From Xanthobacter sp. NM-59 (GTDB lineage Bacteria > Pseudomonadota > Alphaproteobacteria > Rhizobiales > Xanthobacteraceae), in NCBI RefSeq assembly GCF_021401125.1, contig NZ_JACBFQ010000008.1, forward strand, positions 124,001 through 188,000: a stretch of DNA of 64,000 bases, given 5' to 3'. The position numbers and the translations under genes are program-made. Under the pieces are notes generated by a model, which made no database searches, was not told the DNA's origin, and saw nothing but the letters and a program-made list of their open reading frames with translations. Shown in pieces: positions 25,748 to 33,359 of the stretch (within the stretch, counting starts at the first letter, position 1; the number at the start of each line of letters is the position of its first letter).

Positions 25748-26601
25748 TGTCCCATCCCACCATACGGCTGCTGCTGGCGGCGCTGCTGCTCGCCACCATG
25801 GCCCTCCCCGCCGGGGCGCAGACCTGTTCCGCCGGAAACGAGAGCGCGTGGCGCGCGAAAGCCCTCGCCTCCAACGACCCGGCCGCGTGCGAACGCTATC
25901 TCGCCTGCTTCCAGCTGGAGGACGGCGCCGCTTCCGTGCGCCAGCGCTTGCAGGACTTGAAGAACGATCTCGCCTGCCGGCAGGCCCTGGCGGCCACCGA
26001 CGCCAACGTGCTGCAGGACTTCATCGTCCGCCACGGCGATCTGGCCTGCGCCCGGCAGGTGGCCGGGCGCCTGGAACAGCTGCGCGCCCGGCGCCAGTAC
26101 GTGCCCTATCCCAACATGATCCTCGCCGGGAGCCCGCTCTCACGCGGTGCGGCCGACAGCACCGACACCTGCCAGCTGCGATGCGATGCGACCCAGCGCT
26201 GTACGGCCTACTCTTTCGAGATCACCAACCGCGCCTGCACCCTCTGGTCCACTGCCACCACGCGGATGCCAAACGGCAAAGTGAATTCCGGAGCCCTCGC
26301 CGCCGTGCCCCTGCTGACAGCGCGCGTTGAAAAGCCGCGCGTTCAGAACGACACCCAACCCACGCCCGACCCTCCCATCTTTCGGCGGATCGACGTGGGG
26401 CTGGAATATACCAACGATACGGATCGCGGCGCCGACTACAGAACGCGGCCCAGCTCCCAGCAAGGCTGCATCGATGCCTGTGCGCGGGACCCGCGCTGCC
26501 GCATGTTCTCTTACTACAGGGGCCTCACCACTTGCGTTCTCAAAAGCCGGGCGCAGGGTGCGCGGCCGAGCCGGAACGTGGTCAGCGGCATCAAGCGCTG
26601 A
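25744..26601 (+). CDS. Exported protein with two PAN/Apple-like domains
   Basis: A 285-residue protein with a signal peptide (LLLAALLLATMALPAGAQ). The N-terminal part has cysteines spaced as in a small helical domain (ACERYLACFQLEDG, NDLACRQAL). Two PAN/Apple-type units follow: TDTCQLRCDATQRCTAYSFE with TNRACTLW, and GCIDACARDPRCRMFSYYRG with TTCVLKS. PAN domains bind proteins or carbohydrates and depend on disulphides, which agrees with export. It is the last gene of the cluster, overlapping the FGE-like gene by ATGA; ATG 25747 is the alternative start. Confidence 0.8.
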   Translation: MMSHPTIRLLLAALLLATMALPAGAQTCSAGNESAWRAKALASNDPAACERYLACFQLEDGAASVRQRLQDLKNDLACRQALAATDANVLQDFIVRHGDLACARQVAGRLEQLRARRQYVPYPNMILAGSPLSRGAADSTDTCQLRCDATQRCTAYSFEITNRACTLWSTATTRMPNGKVNSGALAAVPLLTARVEKPRVQNDTQPTPDPPIFRRIDVGLEYTNDTDRGADYRTRPSSQQGCIDACARDPRCRMFSYYRGLTTCVLKSRAQGARPSRNVVSGIKR

Positions 26602-26969
26602 GAGGCCCCCGCATCCGCCATGGCTTTCGGAGGAACACGGGCCACGAGCCCGTCACCACCGCCTCCGCGCTTACGAGCCCGGGGGCACGCCCCACGGCCG
26701 CCTGCAGCATGGCCGCTGGAGGACGACCGATTTCGGGGCGTGCTGACGCGAGATGGAAGCCAGCTCGCATGAAGAAGACGCGTTGAATCAATCATTCGGA
26801 GCATGCCCAGGGGCACGAAACGAGGGTGAGCCCCGTCGCGCGGACGGTACGGTCCCGGCGACCAGAGCGGGATTGACCGCTCACGCCCGCAACCGACCGG
26901 CTTGCGTCTCAACGCAGCCCGCCATGCGGATGTTATTTTGGTGAATTCCACCGGATCTCGGGGAGAGAG
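26602..26969. other. Gene-free stretch between the SrfBC cluster and tRNA-Lys
   Basis: I see no gene in these 368 bases. An ACGGGC/GCCCGT inverted repeat near 26638 could form a short hairpin after the operon, but there is no T-run. The right half (26780-26960) becomes more AT-rich. No direct repeat of the tRNA 3' end, which would mark an integration site, was seen. Confidence 0.4.
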
Positions 26970-27045
<76 letters not shown>

Positions 27046-27368
27046 GTTCCGAGTTGCCCCGGAAGAGGTGGCCCGTGTAACAAACCACCCGGGGGCTGGC
27101 AACCCCTTTCATTCGAAAAATGGACAAACCGGAAAATCCGCCTGGGGATAACTCAACCCCACTTTCCCCCCTACCGGACGACCGGCGCCACACTCCCGGC
27201 GGCGCCAGTGCCTCGGGAAGCCCGACGGCGCAGGGCGCCGCGCACCGGGCCGCCGGAACGGGACCCACACCCACTCGAGCGCTTTCATGACCCCTCGGCC
27301 CGCTCCTCCCGCGCACCGCAGGCAGCGCCAGAGCATGCGGAAGTGCAGGCGCCCCTCCCGGGGAGACG
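27046..27368. other. Intergenic region upstream of tRNA-Lys
   Basis: About 320 bases upstream of the tRNA and after the convergent-side end of the SDR gene. It should contain the tRNA promoter; an AT-rich segment (TTTCATTCGAAAAATGGAC, near 27108) is the best candidate. No gene is supported. Confidence 0.35.
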
Positions 27369-28133
27369 CTACAGGGAGGAGACGAGGTGACCGCCGTCCA
27401 CCACCAGCGAGGTGCCGTTCATGTAGGCGGCCGCCTCCGAGCAAAGGAACAGCAGCGGCCCGGACAGATCCTCAAGCCGGCCCAGCCGCCGGCTGGGAAT
27501 GCGCTTCACCAAGGCCTGGCCGGCCTCGGTGGCGAAGAAGTCGCGGTTGATGTCCGTTTCCACATAGCCGGGGCAGAGCGCATTGGCGCGGATGCCGAAG
27601 CGCGCCCATTCCAGCGCCATGGAGCGGGTAAGCTGCACCAGCCCCGCCTTCGATGCCGCGTAGGCAGCCACCTGCCCCGCCACCCGGTGGCCGAGAATGG
27701 ACGCCACATTCACGATGACACCCTCCCCCTGCCCTTTCATGTGCCGGGCCGCCGCCTGAGCGGTGAGGAAGGCGCCCTTGAGATTGGTGTCGACAATGCG
27801 ATCCCAGCTCTCCTCGCTCATGTCGAGCAGCGGAACGGTGGCGGTGACGCCGGCATTGTTGACCAGCACGTCCAGCCGCCCGAAGGACGCGACCACCGCC
27901 TCCATGCCCGCTTCCACCGACCGCGGATCGGTCACGTCGAGCGCCACCGGCAGGGCGGTGCCGCCGGCCTGCGCGATCCGAGCAGCGAGCGCGCTACACG
28001 CCTCCAGGTTGCGGGCGCCCAGCGCCACCCGGGCCCCCGCCTTCGCCAGCTCCCCGGCAAAAAAGGCGCCCAGCCCCTGCGAGGCACCGGTGACCAAAAC
28101 CACGCGCTGATCCAGCGATACCTGAAACCCCAT
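27369..28133 (-). CDS. SDR-family oxidoreductase (3-oxoacyl-ACP reductase-like)
   Basis: A 254-residue SDR. ATG 28133 is chosen because AGGGAGG lies seven bases upstream; the frame extends further but without codon support. It has TGASQGLG, NNAG, catalytic Ser in VNVASILG and YAASK. The end, LFLCSEAAAYMNGTSLVVDG, is the standard FabG-like terminus. The substrate is probably a 3-oxo/3-hydroxy acyl or a secondary alcohol. It is divergent from fabI, with a 10-bp palindrome in front of its own start, so it may be regulated by a TetR-type repressor. No other gene is in its operon. Confidence 0.9.
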   Translation of the reverse strand: MGFQVSLDQRVVLVTGASQGLGAFFAGELAKAGARVALGARNLEACSALAARIAQAGGTALPVALDVTDPRSVEAGMEAVVASFGRLDVLVNNAGVTATVPLLDMSEESWDRIVDTNLKGAFLTAQAAARHMKGQGEGVIVNVASILGHRVAGQVAAYAASKAGLVQLTRSMALEWARFGIRANALCPGYVETDINRDFFATEAGQALVKRIPSRRLGRLEDLSGPLLFLCSEAAAYMNGTSLVVDGGHLVSSL

Positions 28134-28180
28134 GACCGCCTCCCTGACATCACCACCCGCCCGCCGTCTTGTTTTCTGAG

Positions 28181-28190
28181 CGAGCGCTCG
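28181..28190. promoter_or_regulatory. 10-bp palindrome, possible TetR-type operator
   Basis: CGAGCGCTCG is a perfect palindrome 47 bases upstream of the SDR start, flanked by AG and a T-run (minus-strand AAAACGAGCGCTCGCTCAG). Operators of this GAGCGCTC type are common for TetR-family repressors of fatty-acid genes. No repressor gene is adjacent. Confidence 0.4.
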
Positions 28191-28346
28191 TTTTTTTAAT
28201 CGAGGTGGCGGGCCGCGACAAGCTTTCGGCGCGCCCCGGGCTGCCAGCTGGCGGCGCGAGTGTGGCCATGGACATATCCCCATGCCGCGCGCGCTTCTTC
28301 TTCGCGCGCCATGAGCAATCCGCCGACGTTCAAGCTTTCGCGAATT

Positions 28347-28361
28347 TTGTGCTACGCACAA
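28347..28361. promoter_or_regulatory. Inverted repeat upstream of fabI
   Basis: TTGTGC-TAC-GCACAA is a perfect 6+3+6 inverted repeat in an AT-rich stretch 97 bases before the fabI start. It is placed where a promoter for fabI would lie. The regulator is not identifiable. Confidence 0.4.
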
Positions 28362-28457
28362 TTCCGTAATTGAGTATGCTGCAGCGCCGTCATCGATTTG
28401 CAGTGGATTTGCTCTAGGCGTTCGGCTGGCGCACAGCGATTGGGGAGAGGTGCTCTC

Positions 28458-29222
28458 ATGTTTTCACTGGCGGGTCAAAAGGCTCTCGTCGTGGGCGTGG
28501 CGAATGATCAATCCATCGCCTGGGGCTGCGCCAAGGCTTTCCGCGAGCAGGGTGCGGACCTCGCCATCACCTATCTCAACCCGAAGGCCGAGCCGCATGT
28601 GCGCCCGCTGGCCGAATCCCTCGGCGCTGAGCTGATTCTGCCCCTGGACGTGACCGACGACGCGCAGATGGATCAGGTCTACGCGACCATCGCCGAAAAA
28701 TGGGGCCGGTTGGACACGGTTCTGCACTCCATCGCCTTCTGCCCGCGGGAGGACCTGCACGGGCGGGTGGTGGATTCTTCCCGTCAGGGCTTCGCCATGG
28801 CCATGGATGTGTCGGTGCACTCCTTCCTGCGCATGGTGCGGCGGGCCGAACCGCTGATGCCCGCCGGCGGGACCTGCATGACCGTCTCCTTCTACGGTTC
28901 CGAGAAGGTGGTGGAGAATTACAACATCATGGGTCCCGTGAAGGCGGCCCTTGAGGCCTCGGTGCGGTACGCGGCCGCCGAGCTGGGCGAGAAGCGCATC
29001 TCCGTGCACGCCCTCTCGCCCGGGCCGCTGAAGACCCGGGCCGCCTCGGGCATCGCCGAGTTCGACGAACTGCTGGAGCTGGCCGCCGAGCGCGCCCCGA
29101 CCCACCTTCTGGCCACCATCGAGGACGTGGGCGCCTACGCCGCCTTCCTCGCCAGCCGCGAGGCCGCCAACGTGACCGGCGGCGTTCACCTCATCGACGG
29201 CGGCTACAGCATCATCGGCTGA
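28458..29222 (+). CDS. fabI: Enoyl-[acyl-carrier-protein] reductase (NADH)
   Basis: A 254-residue FabI, the enzyme that reduces trans-2-enoyl-ACP in each cycle of fatty-acid elongation. ATG 28458 is supported by a GGGAGAGG ribosome binding site. The nucleotide motif is the FabI variant VVGVANDQSIAWG, the strand after it ends SIAFCPRE, and the active site shows Tyr146 (SFYGSEK) and the Tyr155-x6-Lys162 pair in YNIMGPVK. Most FabI proteins are slightly longer (about 260-270); the termini here look complete. Rhizobiales commonly carry more than one fabI. It lies upstream of the MaoC-Pta/AckA genes in the same direction, 107 bases away. Confidence 0.94.
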   Translation: MFSLAGQKALVVGVANDQSIAWGCAKAFREQGADLAITYLNPKAEPHVRPLAESLGAELILPLDVTDDAQMDQVYATIAEKWGRLDTVLHSIAFCPREDLHGRVVDSSRQGFAMAMDVSVHSFLRMVRRAEPLMPAGGTCMTVSFYGSEKVVENYNIMGPVKAALEASVRYAAAELGEKRISVHALSPGPLKTRAASGIAEFDELLELAAERAPTHLLATIEDVGAYAAFLASREAANVTGGVHLIDGGYSIIG

Positions 29223-29329
29223 AGGCGCCGTCCGCGCGCATTCGCCTCATCCGTTTTCGTGGGTACACCCGCGCCAGGCATGGGAAGCTGGATTCCCTCC
29301 CGGACAACTCCAAGGTAAGGTTCCACCGC

Positions 29330-30727
29330 ATGATGCGCGAAAACAAGACCTTTGACGAGCTCAAGCCGGGCGATAGCGCCGAGCTGCGCCGCTCCTGCAC
29401 CACTGACGACCTGATCGTCTTCGCCAACGTCTCCGGCAACCACAACCCGATGCACCTGCCGAACCAGGACATCGACCACGACGGCAAGGAAGACGTGGTG
29501 GTGGCCCCCTCCATGTGGGTGGGCTCGCTGATTTCCGCAGTGCTCGGCAATGTGCTGCCTGGTCCCGGCACGCTCTATCGTACCCAGATGTTCCGGTTCC
29601 ACGCCCGCGCCTCCGCCGGCGACGAGCTGAATGCCAAGGTGACCGTGCTCGACAAGGCATTGGACGGCTCCGTGCGCCTCTCCACCGAGGTCCGGCGCGT
29701 GAGCGACGACGCCCTGCTGCTGGAAGGCGAAGCGGTGGTCGAGGCGCCCAAGGTGAAGTTCACCTATGAAGAACAGGAACTGCCCGGCCTCATCGTGCAG
29801 CGCCATCGCCACTTCGACGCCCTGCTGGAGCGGGCCGAGACCCTGCCGCCCCTCTCGGTGGCGGTGGTGGCACCGGAAGAGCCTGCCTCCCTCGGCGGCG
29901 CCCTGCTGGCCATGCGCGAAAAGCTCATCACCCCCATCCTGGTGGGCAGCGCCCGCAAGATGGAGGCGGCCGCCAAGACGCTGGGCCTGAGCCTCGACGG
30001 CGTCGAGATCATCGACATGCCGGAGAACGCCGCCGCCGCCAACACCGCGGTGGACGTGGTGGCGGACGGCCGCGCCCAGGCCCTCATGAAGGGCCACCTG
30101 CACACCGACGAGCTGCTGAAGGCGGCCCTGCGCAAGGAGCGGGGCCTGCGCATCGGCCGGCGCTTCACCCACATCTTCGTCATGGACGTGCCCGGGCTCT
30201 CCCACCCGCTGCTGGTGACCGACGCCGCGATCAACATCGCGCCCGATTTGCTCACCAAGGTGGACATCTGCCAGAACGCCATCGATCTCGCCATCTCGCT
30301 GGGCATTGAGACGCCCAAGGTGGGCGTGCTTTCGGCGGTGGAGACGGTGAACCCGGCCATCGCCTCCTCGGTGGATGCCGCCTTGCTCTCCAAGATGGCC
30401 GAGCGCGGGCAGATCACCGGCGGGCTTGTGGACGGGCCGCTGGCCATGGACAATGCGGTGGACATCACCGCCGCCCGCATCAAGGGCATCCGCTCGCCGG
30501 TGGCGGGCAGCGCCGAGGTGCTGGTGGTGCCGGACCTGGACGCCGGCAACATGCTGGCCAAGCAGCTCACCTTCATTTCCCACGCCGAGGCCGCCGGCCT
30601 GGTCATGGGCGCCAAGGTGCCGATCATCCTCACCTCGCGCGCCGATGGCGAGAAGGCCCGTCTCGCCTCCTGCGCGGTGGCGGTGGTCCATCAGGCCCGC
30701 ATGGCGGCCGAGAAAGAGGGAGCGTGA
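29330..30727 (+). CDS. MaoC-like hydratase / phosphate acyltransferase fusion protein
   Basis: A 465-residue two-domain protein. Residues 1-150 are a MaoC/hot-dog hydratase domain (GDSAELRRSCTTDDLIVFAN, NHNPMHLPNQDID). Residues 165-465 form a phosphate acetyl/butyryl-transferase domain (AVVAPEEPASLGGAL, LMKGHLHTDELLKAAL, FVMDVPGLSHPLLVTDAAI, GLVDGPLAMDNAVD). The fused form is widespread in alphaproteobacteria. The acyltransferase converts acyl-CoA and phosphate to acyl phosphate, which acetate kinase, encoded directly downstream, uses to make ATP. The hydratase part suggests that the natural substrate may be longer than acetyl, such as crotonyl or butyryl. Confidence 0.92.
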   Translation: MMRENKTFDELKPGDSAELRRSCTTDDLIVFANVSGNHNPMHLPNQDIDHDGKEDVVVAPSMWVGSLISAVLGNVLPGPGTLYRTQMFRFHARASAGDELNAKVTVLDKALDGSVRLSTEVRRVSDDALLLEGEAVVEAPKVKFTYEEQELPGLIVQRHRHFDALLERAETLPPLSVAVVAPEEPASLGGALLAMREKLITPILVGSARKMEAAAKTLGLSLDGVEIIDMPENAAAANTAVDVVADGRAQALMKGHLHTDELLKAALRKERGLRIGRRFTHIFVMDVPGLSHPLLVTDAAINIAPDLLTKVDICQNAIDLAISLGIETPKVGVLSAVETVNPAIASSVDAALLSKMAERGQITGGLVDGPLAMDNAVDITAARIKGIRSPVAGSAEVLVVPDLDAGNMLAKQLTFISHAEAAGLVMGAKVPIILTSRADGEKARLASCAVAVVHQARMAAEKEGA

Positions 30728-30729
30728 CC

Positions 30730-31941
30730 ATGACGCGTCCCGTCGCGCTGACGCTGAACGCCGGCTCTTCCTCGCTGAAGTTCAGCCTTTACGACATCGC
30801 GGAAGGCACCGCGGAACCGACCCTGATGGCGGTCGGCCAGGTGGACAGCATCGGCGGCAAGCCGAAGCTGAAGGCCACCCTCTCCCCGGCCACGCCGGCC
30901 ATGTCCCGCGAGCTTTCCGCCTCCGAGGCATCCGACCACACGAGCGCGCTCGCCACCGCCCTGGGCGTGCTGCGGGCCCAGTATCCGGAAGCGCGGGCCT
31001 GCGTCGTGGGCCACCGCGTGGTGCATGGCGGCCCGCATTTCTCCGCCCCGGTGGTGATCACCGATGCGGTGATGCAGGAGATGCGCGAGCTTTCGCCCTT
31101 CGCGCCCATCCACCAGCCGCACAATCTGGCCGGGGTCGAGGCCGCCAAGGCCGCCTTCCCCGAGGCGCTGCAGGTGGCATGCTTCGACACCGCCTTTCAC
31201 CGCGCCCACCCCAAGGTGAACGACACCTTCGCCCTGCCGCGCGAATATTACGACAAGGGCGTGCGCCGCTACGGCTTCCACGGCCTCTCCTACGAATACA
31301 TCACCGGTGAGTTGCAGCGCATCGCCCCACTGCTGCATGACGGCCGCGTGGTGGTGGCGCACCTGGGCAATGGCGCATCCATGTGTGCCATCCTGGGCGG
31401 GCGCTCGGTGGCGTCCACCATGGGCTTCACCGCCCTCGACGGCCTGCCCATGGGCACGCGCTGCGGCCAGATCGACCCCGGCGTGATCTTCTACATGGTG
31501 CAGCAGGAGGGGAAGACCATCGACGAGGTCCGCGACCTTTTCTACTACAAGAGCGGCCTGCTCGGCATGTCGGGCATCTCCAACGACATGCGCACCCTGG
31601 AAGCGGCGGACGTTCCGGAGGCCCATGAGGCCATCGACTATTTCGTGTTCCGCATCCGCCGCGAGCTCGGCGGTCTGGCCGCCGCTCTGGGCGGGCTCGA
31701 CGCGCTCATCTTCTGCGGCGGCATCGGCGAGAATTCCCGCAAGATCCGCCGCCGCATCTGCGAGGGCATGAGCTGGATCGGCCTTGAGCTCGACCACGAC
31801 CAGAACGACGTGGGCGCCCGCGTGATCTCCACCGAGTTCAGCCGTGCCCGCATCATGGTGATTCCCACCAACGAAGAGCTGGTGATCGCCCGCGCCTGCA
31901 AGAGCCTGCTGGCCCGGCAGCGTGCGCAGGCGGCTGAATAA
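30730..31941 (+). CDS. ackA: Acetate kinase (acetate/propionate/butyrate kinase family)
   Basis: A 403-residue acetokinase. The family signature LTLNAGSSSLKFSLYD opens the protein; GHRVVHGG, DTAFH, YGFHGLSY, HLGNGAS and FCGGIGENS follow in the usual order. ATG 30730 is preferred (AGAGGGAG upstream); GTG 30724 overlaps the upstream stop as GTGA and is possible. It makes ATP from acyl phosphate or activates acetate in reverse. It forms an operon with the MaoC-phosphotransacylase, and the CoA-transferase genes follow after 57 bases. Confidence 0.95.
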   Translation: MTRPVALTLNAGSSSLKFSLYDIAEGTAEPTLMAVGQVDSIGGKPKLKATLSPATPAMSRELSASEASDHTSALATALGVLRAQYPEARACVVGHRVVHGGPHFSAPVVITDAVMQEMRELSPFAPIHQPHNLAGVEAAKAAFPEALQVACFDTAFHRAHPKVNDTFALPREYYDKGVRRYGFHGLSYEYITGELQRIAPLLHDGRVVVAHLGNGASMCAILGGRSVASTMGFTALDGLPMGTRCGQIDPGVIFYMVQQEGKTIDEVRDLFYYKSGLLGMSGISNDMRTLEAADVPEAHEAIDYFVFRIRRELGGLAAALGGLDALIFCGGIGENSRKIRRRICEGMSWIGLELDHDQNDVGARVISTEFSRARIMVIPTNEELVIARACKSLLARQRAQAAE

Positions 31942-31998
31942 CCATTGCTGGATGACGCCGCGACCTTTCCAAGGTTCGGCGAGAGACGAGGAAACTCC

Positions 31999-32652
31999 AT
32001 GAAGAAGGCCATCAAAGCTGAGGCCGCCGCAGCGCTCATCCCCGATGGGGCAAGCCTGATGATCGGCGGCTTCATGGCCGTTGGCAGCCCGCTGCGCCTG
32101 ATTGAGGCGCTGGTGGAACGCGGCGCGCGCGACCTGACCATCATCGCCAATGATGCCGGCCTGCCCACCAAGGGCATCGGCCGGCTGGTGCATGCGGGCG
32201 CGGTGAAGCACGCCATCATGTCCCATATTGGCCTCAACCCCGAGATCCAGCAGAAGATGATCTCCGGCGAAGTCACGGTGGAGCTGGTGCCCCAGGGCAC
32301 GCTGGTGGAGCGCATCCGCGCCGCCGGCATGGGCCTGGGCGGCGTGCTCACCCCCACCGGCCTCGGCACCTCCGTGGAAGAGGGCAAGCCGGTGATCGAG
32401 GTGGACGGCAAGCGCTATTTGCTGGAAAAGCCCATTCATGCCGACTTCGCGCTCATCGGCGCGCGCCAGGCGGACTATGTGGGCAATCTCGAATATTCGC
32501 TCACCGCGCAGAACTTCAATCCCATCATGGCGCTCGCCGGCAAGACCGTGATCGCCGAGCCGGACGTGATCGTGCCCGTGGGCGTCATCCCGCCCGACGA
32601 GGTGCGCACCCCCGGTGTGCTGGTGGACCATCTTCTGGCGAGGGCTGCGTGA
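31999..32652 (+). CDS. 3-oxoacid CoA-transferase, subunit A
   Basis: A 217-residue family I CoA-transferase alpha subunit (AtoD/ScoA type). It has IPDGASLMIGGFMAVGSP near the start, then GRLVHAGAVKHAIMSHIGL, GLGTSVEEGK and LTAQNFNPIMALAGKTVIAE. ATG 31999 follows GACGAGGAAA. Together with subunit B it moves CoA between acetoacetate or short-chain acids and succinate or acetate. This suits the acyl-phosphate genes upstream and poly-hydroxybutyrate turnover, which is common in these bacteria. The exact CoA donor cannot be told. Confidence 0.92.
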   Translation: MKKAIKAEAAAALIPDGASLMIGGFMAVGSPLRLIEALVERGARDLTIIANDAGLPTKGIGRLVHAGAVKHAIMSHIGLNPEIQQKMISGEVTVELVPQGTLVERIRAAGMGLGGVLTPTGLGTSVEEGKPVIEVDGKRYLLEKPIHADFALIGARQADYVGNLEYSLTAQNFNPIMALAGKTVIAEPDVIVPVGVIPPDEVRTPGVLVDHLLARAA

Positions 32653-33350
32653 TGCACGATAAGACCCATGCTCCGGCCGGCGCTGCCGCCCCCGAGTGGA
32701 ACCCCAAATCCATCATCGCCGCCCGCGTCGCGCAGGAGCTGAAGCCCGGCATGCTGGTGAATCTGGGCATCGGCCTGCCGAGCCTGGTCGCCAACTTCCT
32801 GTCTCCGGGCTCGGACGTGTTCTTCCAGGCGGAAAACGGCGTGATCGGGCTCGGCGCCCACCCGCCGGAAGGCATGGAAGACCCCTATCTCACCGATGCC
32901 GGCGGCGGCTTCGTCTCCGCCGTGCCGGGCGCGGCCTCCATCGACAGCGCCATGAGCTTCGGCCTCATCCGCGGCGGCCATCTGGACCTCACCGTGCTGG
33001 GCGGCCTGCAGGTGGACGAGCGCGGCTACCTCGCCAACTGGATGGTGCCCGGCCAGAAGGTGCCCGGCATGGGCGGCGCCATGGATCTTGTGGCCGGCGC
33101 GAAATCGGTGATCGTCGCCATGGTGCATGCGGCCAAGGGCGATCCCAAGATCGTGCCCGAATGCACCCTGCCCCTCACCGCCGCCCGACGCGTGACGCTG
33201 GTGGTGACGGAGATGGCGGTCATCAAGCCCACCGACGACGGCCTCGTGCTGCTGGAGCGCGGGCCCGGCGTTTCGGTGGAGCAGATTCTCGCCGCCACCT
33301 CGGCCAAGCTTATCATCCCCGACGATGTGCCGGAAATGGTGCTCGACTGA
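32652..33350 (+). CDS. 3-oxoacid CoA-transferase, subunit B
   Basis: A 232-residue beta subunit (AtoA/ScoB type). The catalytic glutamate lies in the conserved ENG triplet of FFQAENGVIGLGAHP. Other family marks are GMLVNLGIGLPSLVANF, LVAGAKSVIVAMVHAAKGDPKI-like sequence and ADD-like VIKPTDDGLVLLE. The ATG at 32652 shares one base with the stop of subunit A (TGATG); the GTG at 32649 is also in frame. Both subunits are needed for the covalent acyl-enzyme mechanism, so translation is coupled. Last gene of the run. Confidence 0.93.
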   Translation: MHDKTHAPAGAAAPEWNPKSIIAARVAQELKPGMLVNLGIGLPSLVANFLSPGSDVFFQAENGVIGLGAHPPEGMEDPYLTDAGGGFVSAVPGAASIDSAMSFGLIRGGHLDLTVLGGLQVDERGYLANWMVPGQKVPGMGGAMDLVAGAKSVIVAMVHAAKGDPKIVPECTLPLTAARRVTLVVTEMAVIKPTDDGLVLLERGPGVSVEQILAATSAKLIIPDDVPEMVLD

Positions 33351-33359
33351 CGGCTACCC

